Assembly (NCBI RefSeq): GCF_000004195.4
Contig: NC_030683.2
Location: 50,729,358-50,793,357, forward strand
Origin: Xenopus tropicalis
Lineage: Eukaryota; Chordata; Amphibia; Anura; Pipidae
Direction: 5' to 3'
Length of the DNA stretch: 64,000 bases
The notes below the pieces were generated by a model. That model made no database searches. It had not been told where the DNA came from and was given only the letters and a program-made list of their open reading frames with translations. This document shows positions 34,519 to 49,500 of this stretch, piece by piece (the first letter of the stretch is position 1; each line of letters opens with the position of its first letter). The position numbers and the translations under genes were made by a program.

Positions 34519-37500
34519 GTAAGCTATAACATGGCATGCCTTCACCCAGCGTCAGGACAAACTGGCCTGTAATACCCTTCCCTGGGAACTTCTATGATCC
34601 ATAATCACATCACATTACAGATAAGGCTGATTTTTTTTTTTGGGGGGGGGGTTAGTTGAAGGGCACTGCAGATAACTTGCATTCATACAGTGTTCCAACC
34701 AGGAGCAACTTCACATAATATTGCAGATTGTTTGGTTTCTGATCTGCTGGGGAATGCCCACTTATGTTGCAGTTGCTTCACATACTTTGGCTTTCTGTGC
34801 CCTAAACGGTGCACACTTTAGAACGCTGACAAGGATCCCATATACATTTGCAAGCTAAACAGAGCACACTTTTGTGCCACTAGGATTCCCCACTGACTTT
34901 TCACACACACAGTAATATCTGGGATCTTACAACACCTTTCTCTCACTCTGCTGCTTCTCTTCCAGCACTTCCTCTGCAGGCCTTCCTTCCTGTTAGCTCA
35001 CAGGGATAGGGACTCCTGCCCCTCCTTGCCCAGAAACAACATAGAGGAATAGCTGATATTCACAGGCTCCCTACACTAATATTAATTGGAACTGGAACGG
35101 ACTACTGTGCATTGTTGGGTTTTACCATATTCCCTTTGAAAGGGGCAAAATATGACTGAAGTGATTGTGCCCTGCAAAGATCAGCCTAAAAGTTCCATTA
35201 CAATGTTATTTAACTATGGAGTAGTCAGTCAGCAGAGAGACACATTGATTCTGTTCAGAATTTCTAAGCCCCAACTCTACTGTTTCAAGCTTACCATGTT
35301 CGGGCAAACAATAGGTGCAAACTCAATCCCTCTCAACTGAGACAGTAACTTTTTTGCCATCTATTGTGCAAAACAATTTTCCTGCCTTCAGGGGTGGGCC
35401 AGATATCAATCAGGTCTAAAAATCCTATTGGTGGGTGTATTGCATCAGCCCACTGATACATTTCTTTCCCAATTGGTCACCTATAATGATCCAATGGTTA
35501 TACCAGAGGTGCCCTGATATCTAAAAACTGCATGACTGCACAATGTCCATCTTGGCTACCATGCTATCCCTTCCAACTGTGCCAATATAACAAGCAACAC
35601 TATTGCTGATATAATAGATCGATGAATAATGCCAGGCCAGTATAACATAGCAAGTTAGGTTGAAAAAAGACATACGTCCATCAAGTTCAACCACAATGCC
35701 TATATTTAAAAAAAAAGCCCATCTGAAGCCTCTCTAATTTGCCACAGAGGGGGGAAAATTTCCTTCCTGACTCCAAGATGGCAATCGGACCAGTCCCTGG
35801 ATCAATATAGGTGAAAAAGTGTAATCTATGAGACCTTTTCTTTCATTATTACAAAAACAAAACCCTGTTTAATAAATAAAAGAGAACTTTGTTGGCTCTT
35901 TTAATGCATTAATAACTTAAAGTGCATTAATCATTTTAGTTCCATAGATTTAATGATCTGTTTTTAATTTGAGATCTTTCTTTATCAAATGCAGATGAGC
36001 TAAGTCAGCACTTAGAGTGCCTGAAACTTTGTAGTGGTGAAGCTGAGGATGAAAAACAGATTTTTCAAAGTCTCAGTGTGATCCTATTGGCTCTTGATGA
36101 AGACAGTTAAGTATTATGCATGCATTTACTGTGCGCTATTTTGGCTGATGCGTAGATATATACTGTTCTAACATTTAATCTGCTGTATTCCTACTGTGTG
36201 TAAAATGTCACTATCGAGCTTAATTCATCAGGCTAATGCAATGCAAAAATGTCATTCTGCGTGCAATACAATATAAGGAAGATGAAATAGTGTCCACCAT
36301 AAAAGCAGGGACATAACTTCTGGGGCTCTGGCTCCCCAGAGAGAAAATTTCCAGGACCCTCTCCAATTTTGTGCGGGGAGGGGGTTGAGCAGGTGAATGA
36401 CCTGCGATTTTGCTTGTCTGTTCACTCTATTGCTTGACTTCACCATATTGCTACCTGTTAGACTTAACAAAACAGATAACTATACACTTTACCTTTTTAA
36501 ATTATTTGCAGGGGGAGGCATGTAGGAGATCACCCCTTCTGCCTCCTAACTATCACCTAACATCATTCTGAAATATAAGTTAGGGAAAGGGAGCACCAGT
36601 GGGAGCAGGCAACAATGTGACCCTGTACTTACTGCCTGCTCTATTGCAGATGGCAAGGACAGGTTTGCCTTGTGCCTATAGACTCTGAGCTTGCTCAAAT
36701 GCCCCTACCTCAAGTCCAAAGTGAATGAACACTTTTGCACTCCTTTATATTCCTGCATTAGCTCAAAGGCAGTAATGAATTACTCCCCACAATGCCATCC
36801 CAACGGCTAGAATGTAAATCACTGGTGGAATGGCATATGCGCTGCTGCAATGTCCCGCAGTCGCCTGAAGTTGTCTTGAGAAGAAACTTCAGGCAACTGT
36901 GGGACATCGCAGCTATGCATATGCAATCCCACTGGCAATTTACATTCTAGATGGTAAGTCAGTCATAACAGTATTCTGGGAAGAAATTCCTTAAGGCTCC
37001 TAGAAAAGTCCCATTTACATGGGTTTATCCTATAGGCTAAAGCTCACCCACTGGGTTTAAAGCAGAAGCCAGGATAATAGCTGATCAGATTCCCAACTAC
37101 AGACAGGTTTCGCCCTTTTTGGGGCTCATCAGTGTAGCGCAGGGTTTTCTGATCAGCTTAGGTAGAGCCAGGAGTGGGGATTCACGAACAAGCTAAGAGG
37201 ATGATGGGATGGCATTATGGGGAGATTAGTCACATGCAACAATGAAGATTTGTTCTAATCTCCCCGTGTACCACTGCCCTTAAATTGTTGCTTTCTTTAT
37301 TCAATTGGTTAGAAAACATGTGTATTTGTTGTTTTTCCTTCTTCTTTATAGTTGAAAAATCTTCCAAACTGCTTATAGAGCGTGACATTTTACCAGCCTT
37401 AGCCAAAATCCTAACCGCTAACTCAGCTTGCACAGAAAAAGCTGCTCATGTACTTGCAGAGCTGGCAAAGAATGGTAAGTGTGACATTTAATATTAAATA

Positions 37501-40500
37501 GTGAGGTTTTGTTTATAAAAATAACTTAAGAACTGACTTTTTAAAGTAATTCAAATTGCAACATATTGGTCCTGCCATGTTTTCTAAGCACAGTGCAAAT
37601 AAATAGCATTTTTTCAGATTTTAAAAAAAAAAAAATTACAGGCACTGAGGTTGGGGAATGCCCTTCCGAGTGATGTTGTGATGGCAGATTCTGTTAATGC
37701 CTTTAAGAGGGGCCTGGATGAGTTCTTGAACAAGCATAAAATCCAAGGCTATTGTGATACTAATATCTCCAGTTAGTATTGATGTTGATGTTGGCACATA
37801 TGGTTTATGTATATAAGTGTATAGATAGTTCAGCATATGTTTGTGTTTGCTGGGTTCACTTGGAAGGGACCCTATGTAACTATGTAAATTATAACAATTT
37901 AGAAAGTCAGTGATCTGGCATACTGGCCTTCTACTTGGAAATACAAAAGGAGAAAAACAAAACAAATTGTTGTTTAAAAAATGCATTTTTGAAAAAATAC
38001 TTGTGAAATTGGTGAAAAGCAATAGAAAAACGTCTTTATTTTTAGCATACAGTTTATTAAGGAACTGCTTCAGAACTCTAAATTTGTTTAAAATGATGTT
38101 TGTTCATGTTTCTATAAAACCACACAGCTACTGGAGGTATCACTATAGTCAGGCTGCACTGGGAGCTGTATGTTTTTTTGGAAACATAAATAAAGATCAT
38201 TCAAATTGGCATGCACTTAGTACCTTAGTACCATTCAAACATGTGCAGGTGCTTTTTTGGCAACCACCATGTACTTTTGCAGATTAATTTAAATTACCCC
38301 TAGTTTTCTTTTTCTATTTTGGAGGTTCATATGTAATTGTGTTTACACGTGCAAAATGACAATCAGATAATGTATTTACATTGGCAAAATCTGGCACTTT
38401 TTAACCCCATCTGTGCCGGACACCTTTGATATCAGTGTACCAAGACAATGGGGTATATTTATCATGCTGTGTAAAAAGTAGAGTAAAACATTAGCGGTTA
38501 TGTTGCTCAAAGCAGCCAATCAGATGCTTTGCTTTGGTTTTCTAACTGTTGAAATCTAATTGCTTATTGTTTGCCCTGGGCAACATAACCGGTAATGCTT
38601 CACTTTTTACACAGCATGCTCGGGATTGTGTGCGTGCATGGATACTGGAGTTGGAAGCCTTAAGCCTGCACAGTGCACTGTGCAGGTGCATCTCCCAGGA
38701 TGCAGACATAGACCAGCCAAACTAAGAAGATGAGCTAAGGAAAGTGGACATGCAGTATCTTAAAGCAAATGGAAAATTACTGTGAGGTGCCAACAAATTT
38801 GGCAACCTTCAGTGATAGTGCTATGGCTAGTGTACATAGGAATTGGCACTGCAGCCCTAAGCACTGAACAAACTCAAGCAGCATTTTTGGTGCTATCAAT
38901 CAGTCACAGAGGGTGGGGTCTTGAAATAGTTTTCTTGGCAGGCTTTTTCATAACTAAGTTCTGTCATCTGAATAGTGCATAATGAATAAGATGAAACTAA
39001 GTGTGGGATCAGCCAGACCAGAGATGAATTTGACATAGTTGACCATCTAAAATATATTGTGATATATGGATTGAAACATGTCTTGATGTTCTTTAATATA
39101 TTTATGAGGGTAAGTGCAGTGGATGGACACCAATAAACAGGATTATATGCATGTCCCCTGCCCCCACCCTGATTTAGCAGTGCACATTTAACATAATTAT
39201 CATTATTTATTTTGTATAGAGGAAACAAGGAAGCCATGCATTGACACTGGCCTAGTCATGGTCTTGGTTCCTCTACTGGCAAGGTCAGATGAGGAGTTGC
39301 TTCTGCATGCTGGCAGAGCTATTGGTCGAATCTGCTATGACAACAGTAAGCGTTAGATTTAGATGCTATAGCCAGTAGTCATTCTCTATCCTTTTATCCT
39401 TTTCCCAAAAGACAAAAAAACCTTTATAGAACACAGTTTTTTATAGCAAATATGTGAATGCTCTATTAGACCTATGAGACCTGCAGCTTGCCAACAACAA
39501 GAGATACTCACTAAGTTTAGGATGCAATGGCTTTGTAGGACAAGAGAGCATGGCTAAATTAAAAACAAAACATGGCTGATGCTGTTATTTTTGTTTTTAT
39601 TTCTGTTCTTTCTAGGTGACATACAAGAGCACTTGATTAAACTAGATGTGATTGCCTCCTTGGTTCGAATTTTAACTGATTATCCAGAGAATGATCCACT
39701 GGTGCGTGTGTGTCTGCTCGCTTTATCCAACCTGGCTGACCTAGGTTAGAGTTTTTATAAGTTGCACCCAAAATCAGTATTCACAAATGTCTAAGAAATT
39801 TGCATTGGTTGTCTGTCTATATGTTATAAATGATCACCAATCTCTTCATAGGTCGAACTACTTGTCCAACACACTGAATAAAGGGGGATTATGTAACGTG
39901 TTGCTCTCTGGGAACACATGACAATAACAGAGATAACCAACCACTGTGTGCTCCCATACCTCACAACTTTTAAAAAGCCTAATCCCACTCCAAACAATGG
40001 TAGTCAAGTCCATTGGTTTAATCCAAGTGTTTCCCCCCCAGGACTCTTGTGTCAATTTTCAAGTTTTTAAATTTATATAAACTTATATATCAAACGCTTG
40101 CTTATTTATTAATAAGGAAAACTCCTTCAAATAAAAAACTTGAATATCTTGAATTTTTGGGTTTACAAACTTGAAAATAAAACTCTGAAAATCGATTATC
40201 TTGAATTGAAAATATGGATTGACTTTTGCCTAGGACAACTCCTATTGACTTCTATAGAAACTTGTAAGCTTTTTACATTTGTTTTTTTTTTGCACTTAAT
40301 AAATACTAGACATTCGAGATTTTGTAAAAAAAAATCAGACTTGAACGTTGATAAACCCTCTTTCTATCATTAAAGGAAAACTTTACCTCAAAACAATGTA
40401 GGTCTCTCTAAAAATATATTGCATATAGCAGCTCATTTGTAGAATCAGTATCATTTCAATGATTAATTCCAAATTTTTTATCCAATCTGGCCCAATCTGG

Positions 40501-43500
40501 AATCTAAATCTAGCCCAATGTATAAGAAAAAATTCAAACATCTTAAAACTATCCAGATAACAAATAATAACTTATTGGAGTTATTATTGCTTGGTCATAG
40601 CTAGGATCACAAATAAATGTAAGAGAAATCTCAATATCGCCTTAAATGATTACATTGTATCCTGCAAACAGGATACCTTGAGCCCCTGAGTGTACCCTCC
40701 AGATGTATATCACAGTGGGATCCATTGTGTGAGTGATATTACAGCATAACATGCATGGGATTATAAAAAGACACACAGGTTACACCATGTCTAGTAACCC
40801 AGCAGGCAGCTGGCAGTATTGGTATACAAGCAATCATGATGCTCCAATAAATTACCTATATTACTCTAATAGGTAGTGTTGTATACACATCACGCATGTA
40901 ATTTCTGAATACACCACAAGATGTCACTATAATATGTATATTATAAATCTCTCAAAAAATAATTCAATAAATTTCATTAGTAACTATAGGACATTTTCAT
41001 TGCTTAAAACACAATTTGCTCTTGAAAGGTAAACTAACAAGAATCCACAGAGGCCTCTGTGCAAATATTCACCCAGGCTAAATAGGGCTAATTAATTCCT
41101 TACTATTAGAAATTATGTTCAAATCTGCAAATCTGCCATGCTCTCAGTATTCATTCAGCCGCTGTATCCTACTATTAGTCTATGGCATCCCGTTTGTTCT
41201 ATTAAATAGAATAATATGAAGTCAAAGCTTCAGCCTTTTCAAGAAAAGCAGTTCTAAATATGGATAGCTGCTATTTGCTATGTGAATTAAAGTGTAGGAT
41301 TGTGTACCAAGAAGTTAAATTTCTAGTTGAGTTAATGTGATTACAACATTTACATTATGATACCACAGCACTTAATATTTATACATCAGTGACTCTTTCA
41401 CGTTAGTATTTTAATCACCATTTTTACAGTGACAACTTACACTTTCCACTTACACTTTCACTTTCCAACTTTCTTCAGAGAATGCAGCAACAATAGGGAT
41501 GAGCATTTGGTGAGGGTTCTAACAAGAAGTGTCACATGAGAAAGTGGAGTTCATAAACTGCATATTTCTCAACAGCAAGAGGAAACTTCAGATATTTGTT
41601 CAGGCATCTAAAAATCATTAGACTTGAATATGAACTGTAAAGCCAGTGTCTTAGCACAGTAACGGAATATAAACTTCAGTGAATGTGAGATTCAAGTGAA
41701 AGCAAAACTCCTGCAATGTTCTACTTCATTGGAAATGATAATTAATACTTGATTTAGTTGTGCTCCTTTTGATGGACTTGCCTATTATATCTATATATGT
41801 ATTATAATAATAAGGTTTGTAGTAACATGGTAAAGAACATGGATTTCTAGCTCAGTGGTGTAACTTGACAGCGCTGGCCCCCTATGCAAAAACTCTAGGG
41901 GCCTGGCACATAGCGATTCCTACCCTAAATTCTGCATCGCCCACTGCCCACCACCCCCGCCAGTTTCCCCCACCCGCCTGCTTCCCTTGCTCCCCGGCTG
42001 AAGGTAGGAGAGCATCTGGGGAGTGGGGATTTCTACCACTACAGAGGAAGCAGACCCAACAATCAGGACCCCTGTCCCCCGGCCCGGGTGGGGGGCTGCT
42101 GCCTCTATAGTTACTGCAGTACCCATCAATAGGACATAAACCATTTAAGTACTCACTTACTAATACATCAACAATAAAAGCTCGGAGTGATTAGTTTTTG
42201 TTCCTGTGTTCCCCTGTGGTGACATTTTCCTGCGTTCCACTGCAGGGGAGCACAGGAACAAACGCACCCATTGTAACATACTCACACAGGCACATGTAAG
42301 CACTGAATGCAGGTGGAACACAACAGGCTGCTTCCACCTGTGTTTGACGACTGCATCAATGAGCCGTTGCGGTCCCCGATCCAATGGGAAAATCAAGCCT
42401 AATCATTTTAGGCAACATATCGGTCAGATATACCCATGGTCCACATGAGCAGATTGAATTGGTATAAAGGATCCAAATTGGCACCCAGTGGCCTTAAAGC
42501 AGGTGGTCTTTTTTGAATTTGAGACTTGGAGGCAAGTTTTGAAGGCATAAAGTCCATGTGTACAGCCAAACAGAAACTCCTATAATCTGCCTGTCAACAT
42601 GGGGCTACCAGTCACAGCCCTTATTGGGCACCCCTATGAACTTTTTTCATGGTTATGTTGCTCCCCAACATTTTTTATGTTTAAATATGGCTCAGTGTAC
42701 AACAATGATGAATTACCGTATACAATGATATCACATGTCCATACTGTAGTTATCTTGTTATTTTATTGTCTCTTAGAACTTAAATGTATTGTTTCTGTTC
42801 TTCAAAAAAGGAGGGACGATTAGAGATCTGTCTATACAAAGACCTTTATATTAGGGTAGGTTACTGCTAAATCTGCTTAATGCCTGTATTATAGGCCTAC
42901 CTGGTGGTTTAAGCAGTAAATATATGACTGGAGTTTCAGAAGGAACTGATCTTAATGTAATCATTCTTTCTAAAATTACTTATGATTTTTTTTATCTATT
43001 TATTAGGAAAATCACACCTCTAGTTTCCCATTAAGGCAAATTGGAGGCACACTGTGCAGAGAGAACATTTTATATGGTCATGTGGTTAAATTATTTTTTT
43101 TTGTTGCAGACAGCGCTAAGGAGGCTTTGAGCAAAACCAGTATTGCCAGGCAGCTGGTAAAGCAGCTGAAGAGAGCAGAAAATCATGAAAGAGTTGAAAT
43201 TATTATCGAGGTTCTCCAAGCGCTGGCAGAAAATGGTACATCGTTATCCCTTTCATTTCAATTAGCCCTACTCACAAGCTTTGAAGTGCTCTGGCAGTAA
43301 TGAGCAGTGGGAGCCATCTGAGTGAAGTGCATCAGATGAGAAGTTATCATGTAAAAACATAGTAATACAATATATTTTGAAGCTAGACAGCATTTCTTGA
43401 TATTCTTGGTTCATAGTTCACTGCATTTAATGTTTTAAAGTCTGTTTTGATAAAGAATAAATTCTGTGTAGGTAGATTTCCTATGGCCCCCCTTCAGTGG

Positions 43501-46500
43501 TCCATGAAGGATGTTGTGTTACCCTTCATTCCGCTACCAATGGAGTTAAAGCTCTAAAGCGGGTCTTATCACCTATGTACTGTGTTATTGTTTAGAGCCC
43601 AGCTGCAGGCACTGTCCCTGACTCGGATGGATGCTGTTCTCAAGCTAACCTTAGTGGCATAAGAACAGTTTTTTATTCAAATGGTAACACCCATACTTAT
43701 ATGTAATTATATCATATGCTACCATGTCACAAAAGTCTATAAAAACCCATGTACGTGTCTAATAAACCTTACCTTTTTACTTCAAATGACCTTTGGTTTC
43801 AGACTTTTCTATAACAGTATCCTTCATCATTGCAGATGCCCTAAAGTTACAACTGGTAGATGCCTCTGTACAGGAGACATTATGTGAAATTATACAGAGA
43901 CTACAGGACAGCTTTCAGGCAGAGGATATGTGCACAATGAAGTCTTCATCAGATGTTATGGTGTCCCTGCTTCTTGGTGGTAAGACATTCAGTTGAAAAA
44001 AAACATTATACTTAATATTCAATTAAAGTACTATTTAAAAGTACTAGATGGCCACAAATATTTAAGGTTACATGACTACCATCTTACATGGTATTCTCCA
44101 CAGGTTCCAGAACCCATCACCCAGGGGCGGGCCAAGCCGACCAGGCGCCCTAGGCAACCCGGTCGGCCAACTCCGCCCACCTCCCCGCCCCCCAAACGGT
44201 GCATGCGCACCAAAGCACAGGAGGAGGTGCAGGGGGGGCGGTGCGATTAGATCGGTCATTGCCTCCGCCGCTAATGATAAGCGGCGGAGGCAATGACAAA
44301 GTAGCACTAGGGGTAGGCAGGAGAGCTACCTGCCTGGCACCCCCCAATCGTTGCGCCCTAGGCAGCTGCCTCTTCTGCCTACCCCTAGTTCCGGCCCTGC
44401 CATCACCTTATTAAGGGTTAGCGGCAGTCAGATAAAGTTCAGTTTCACCTTTACAAAATATACCTAAAAGTATCAAATTGAATTTGTCTTACTCTTTCCT
44501 TTAAACAATGCTTAATTTATTTTTTTTGACAGATGAGTCGATGCAAAAACTGTTTGACAATGGAAATGGCATTGTCTACAAGAATGTAGCTACGTGGCTA
44601 ACCTCACGGCACACTCTCCTGCAGATGACTGGGGCACTCGCCACTGCTAACTTTGCAAGGAATGGTGAGTTGCATTTTAGCAAATGATATTTAAGGGCAA
44701 GGCCACATTTACACAGGCAGATACAATCCTACCAGTATTGTATCTGACTGTGTGAATGTGGCTTTGCCCTAAAGTACTGTTCTTTTGGTATGGTAATTTT
44801 GTTTTTTAAATTCTGGATAAAGCTATGATTGTTTTGTGTAGCAATTAAACGCTTCATGTGTGAGATACAGTATCTAGTAGAATTAAGTCTAAAACAACTG
44901 GACTTTTCTGAGTTTTTCTTGAAAACGTTTCACCACTCATCCGAGTGGCTTCTTCAGTTCAAATGACTGGTAGGGAATTCCCCGGTATTTAAACTCTTGA
45001 TGGTAGTAGAGTCACAGACATCCAATCACAATGGTTCCATTGAACTTGTTCAGTTTCCATTGAAAAGTCCAGTTGTTTTAGACTTAATTCTACTAGATAC
45101 TGTATATCATGACCTGGATGAATGAGAATCTTCATAGACATACTTCATGTGTGAGAGCCTATTACTTGTATTACTATTTTGTTTATTTTGTGGCAATGAT
45201 CACACATGTATCAGGAAACTTGATAATTGATTGTTTAACTGTATCATGTCACCTGAGTTTTTTTTTTCTGGCCCATTGGCTAGCAACATCCTGGTATGCA
45301 AGGAAAACCCAGTTCTAGATTTTGCACCAGTTCAATTAAAGTGTTCACCACTTTTCATAAACGTATAAAAGTATCTACATCAGCAATAAATAATTCAAAG
45401 CAATATCAATGTAGAAAACAAACCACAAATTATATTTGGGCTTTTTCATTTTGTTTTCTTATAGCTTCCATGGGTCTCTGGGTTTTGCAAATTACTTCCA
45501 AACTGATTGTGTAGAGACAAGAATTGTAATGTTCCCAAAGTAATTCTTTGCAGGGCGATTCAGTCTTAAAGATGAGAGATTTACCAGTCAGGCTTGAATG
45601 TCCTAAGAAGTCTTTGCTTTCACTGACAGATCACAAGTGAATTAAATTTAACATCTGTTCAGAAGCTTGATCCATTTGAAGTGGTGACAGAGTTTGTCAC
45701 ATAAACTTGGAGACATCTGAATGAGATGGTAGAGAACAAATGTGAAGAATATAATGAGCTATTATATACATATCTATCATGCATCATTTTGGTGTTTTCA
45801 GGCATAAAAAAGATGAATGTGTAAGATATGTTGGTAATATATAAATTAAGGATAATAATAATTGTCAATGTAAAATGTGCCTAAAATGGTTTTTAATTTG
45901 TTTGCTTTAAGAAAATCTACCATGTATTAGTCAAACTACTTTTAAGCTCGAATAAAGGAGAACTAAGCTGTAAAAATGAATATAGCTGAGCCTACTGACC
46001 CAGCCAAAAGGTTCAGCCTCTCTATAATAGGAATGATGCACAGCTATTCATGTACATGCATGCAGATGTAGGGTTGTCACAAATTATCAAGCAGAAAATG
46101 AGGCTGGCCTGTCATATAAGATGATGCTTCAGGGCTGATTATTAAATGGCACAGATCTTCACTGCTTAAGACTGGTGGTGGACTTGGGGTTGTATAGACC
46201 CCAAAACATAATGTACAGCATTTCTACCCTAATTCTTTGTTAAGTTTTAGTTCTCGATTAAGCATTTTTCTGTCATCCTGTCAAAATGTCTCAGTAAAGC
46301 ATGAACAGTCAAATTTCTATGTGCTGTTAATTTTGGACTCCTTTTATCAGACAGTAACTGTGTCCGTATGGTACAGCTGGGGGTGGTGCACCAGCTACTG
46401 GACCTACTAGAACAGCATGTGGAGAATGGTGATGTTGCTGTTCAACATGCTGCACTTAGTGCATTACGGAATCTCGCCATACCAGGTACACAATTGACTA

Positions 46501-49500
46501 CATTCTCCAGATGACAAATTTCTGCATGAAAGAGGTATAGTTGTTATACCCCCTTGCATATAATACCATTTAGGTTTTACATACTGTGTACTGTGCTATT
46601 ATCTGTCATGTTGGAGGTACACATTTTTAATGTGCCAGAGATCTTCTTCTATAAGTCTTCAAAATATGAAAGCACTAGGGTTGAATGCATCTTCAAACAA
46701 CATTCCTTATTTATTTTTAAAATACTTTTTTATATTATTAATCAATTAAAAAAAATAAAATAAAAAGAACATTTCGGTTAAAGAATTTTTATTGGTCAAG
46801 AGAAAATTGGTGAAGGGTCTGAATACGTTTACACCTCTGCAAAGACAACACTAATAAATCTAAATAATAAACTAATATTAATATAATATTGAATACCGTA
46901 TATACTCGAGTATAAGCCAAGTTTTTCAGCAGCAAAAATGTGCTCAAAAAGTCACCCTCGGCTTATACTTGAGTCTGGTGAAATACATGCATTTTTTGAG
47001 CCACACAAAAGACTGACCTGCACAAGCCATCTGCTAGCGATTGCGATTCCCATTCCCGCTCCCACCAGCCCCGCCACGCTACCTAATAGTGCGCTCTTCT
47101 GCACGCCTGGGCAGAAGTGACGTCACGCATCCCCTGCTTGACCACTTCTCTCCTGGGACCCAATGCCAGTGATTCCTCACCAGCCCCACTTATAGTGCTC
47201 TCTTTTGCACGCGTTGGTGGAAGTCCTGCAGTTTCATGGTACTAGTATTTTTGGGTACTTTCCCACCCATGTTGCCTGTGGGAAACTGAAGCCAACAAAC
47301 CACCCTGTCTGCAATATTTAGCTTGTCTGATAGCTTTTTTTGCATGCCTTATGTGCTCCTCACGGTCTATAATTGTGTAACCAGTGCATGGGTATGGGTT
47401 TTAGGTCCCCTATTCTAGCATATACACAAGATTTTGGTGTGATACAAAGCTTGCCTTAAAGGAGAACTAAACTGCTCTAGGAACAGCCCCCCTTAATTGC
47501 CCTCTATTGCCTCCTTTACCTCTCCCTTCTTGCACAGCCTATTACATTAAAAAGTGGCCCTATTTAAAAACCTGATCTTAAAAAGCAGTGCAGTGCAGCA
47601 GAGTACCTAGGTTCCATCTTCTGTCTATTAGAAAATGCTTTGGGTCTCACAGCCGATATGGACCCTAAAGGAGCATGCGCAGTTGGGGCTAGCCGGGAAT
47701 CAGGTTTAACTGTGCTCATACAGGGTACATGTGTCGGCGGTGAGACCCAAAGCATTTTCTAATGGACAGAAGATGGCACCTAGGTACTCTGCTGCAAAAA
47801 ATTTTTATTTGCCTTTAAGCCATAGGTTTCAAGCCATAGGTATGTACAGCTAGATGTATAGATGAGATCTCATGAAATCAGATTCTATATGAAGAGGACA
47901 GCTTAAAATAGAACAGTTATGTGGCATGGAAGAATAGAAATTAAATTATTAACTAAACTATCCTTAAAAAAATGTTGGTTAAAATTTCAGAACTGTATTT
48001 GTACATTATATTTGTCGTTTCCTTCACACAGAGCTTTTATTAAATAATAATAATATTATAAATATTTGAAGTATTGATTATTATAAAAGCTGATTAAGTA
48101 ATTGTAAAGCTCTGAGTCTGACAGTCCCAAAATCTATTAAGAGACTGGAGAGAATAGAAACAAGAGCACAAAAAGAGATTTTCCTCACATAATTGGGAAA
48201 TGCTGCAAGTTTTATGCAAGTCATCAATCATATCTAACATAGCAGAAGGACAGATGGAATGTGATCCATCCATGGGCGTCCACAGAAGGGGGCAAGAGGG
48301 GGCACTTGCCCCCCCCTGGAAAAGTAGCAAAAAAAACAAAAACCTTACTCCGTTTCTGCACTTTCCCCTCAAGCCCGTTTTTGCTGTGCTCCGATTGGAT
48401 CTTTCTTCTTGTGGATTCACCAATCAGAGCACAGCTTCCTTGACAGACAGTAAAATTGACCAATCAGAGCACAGATGCACACAGGGATCGGGAGATTTTG
48501 CAAACTGGAAACAGAAATAAAGACTGAAAAGATGAATCTGCAGCTGTAACTTTACCTGAGAACCAACTCTCAACTTTTGCTGCAGTTTTCATCCCACAGG
48601 TACTATACAGTTCTAAAGAATCACTAGCTGACATTAAATTGTTTAATTTATAATCTATCCCCTACCCTAACACATGGAGGGTAAGTTAACTCTTTCCCTC
48701 TGAAAAAGCTCATTGTGAGTTTATATATGTGTTGTTGTTTTTTGCACTTACTATTTTTTTTTTTTTGTCATTGTTTTGTTCATTTATAGTAAGTTACAGT
48801 GGGGCCAATGTTGTGTATCAGTGCCAGTGTTATAGTGCCAGGGCCTGAATATCTGCCATCAGTACCCACTGCTCCTCATGGCATATAATGTGCTGGGTTT
48901 GTAAGTACGGACTGCGTCTCACTGTATATAATGGGGAGTCAGTACCCACTGCCTTTCTTGCTATAAAACTAACATAAACACATCTAAAGGGGTGGTTCAC
49001 TTTTAAGTTAACCTTTAGTATGTTATAAAATGGCCTATTCCTAGCAACTTTGCAATTGGTCTTCCTAATTAATTTTTTTGAATAATTTGCCTTTCTCTTC
49101 TGCCTCTATACAGATTTCAAATGGGGGCCAAAAAATATTGCTCTGCGAGGCTACAATTTTATTATTATTATAATTTTGTATTACTTATTTTTCCAAGTAG
49201 GCCCCTTAACTATTCATATTCCCATCTCTTGTTTAAATCACTACCTGGTTGCTAGGGTAAATAAGACCCTAGCAACCAGATAGCTGCTGAAATACCAAAT
49301 GGAGAGCTGCTGAACAAAAAGCTAAATAACTGAAAAACCATTAAAAATAAAAGTGAATTCGAATGCGAACTACCCCTTTAAGCTAACTGATCCCAAACAC
49401 AAATGTTTGCAGATCCCCTAACAGAAGTGCGCGTATGAATACTTTTACTACTAATACTAAACATTTTAGGGTAAAAAAAAAAAAGCACCCCCACCCGCAC

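Noticed and set aside
48200..48520. 106-codon frame on + and opposing frames on -
   Set aside because: They cross the exact border of the hAT-type insertion at 48271, so they are chance fusions of host and transposon sequence.
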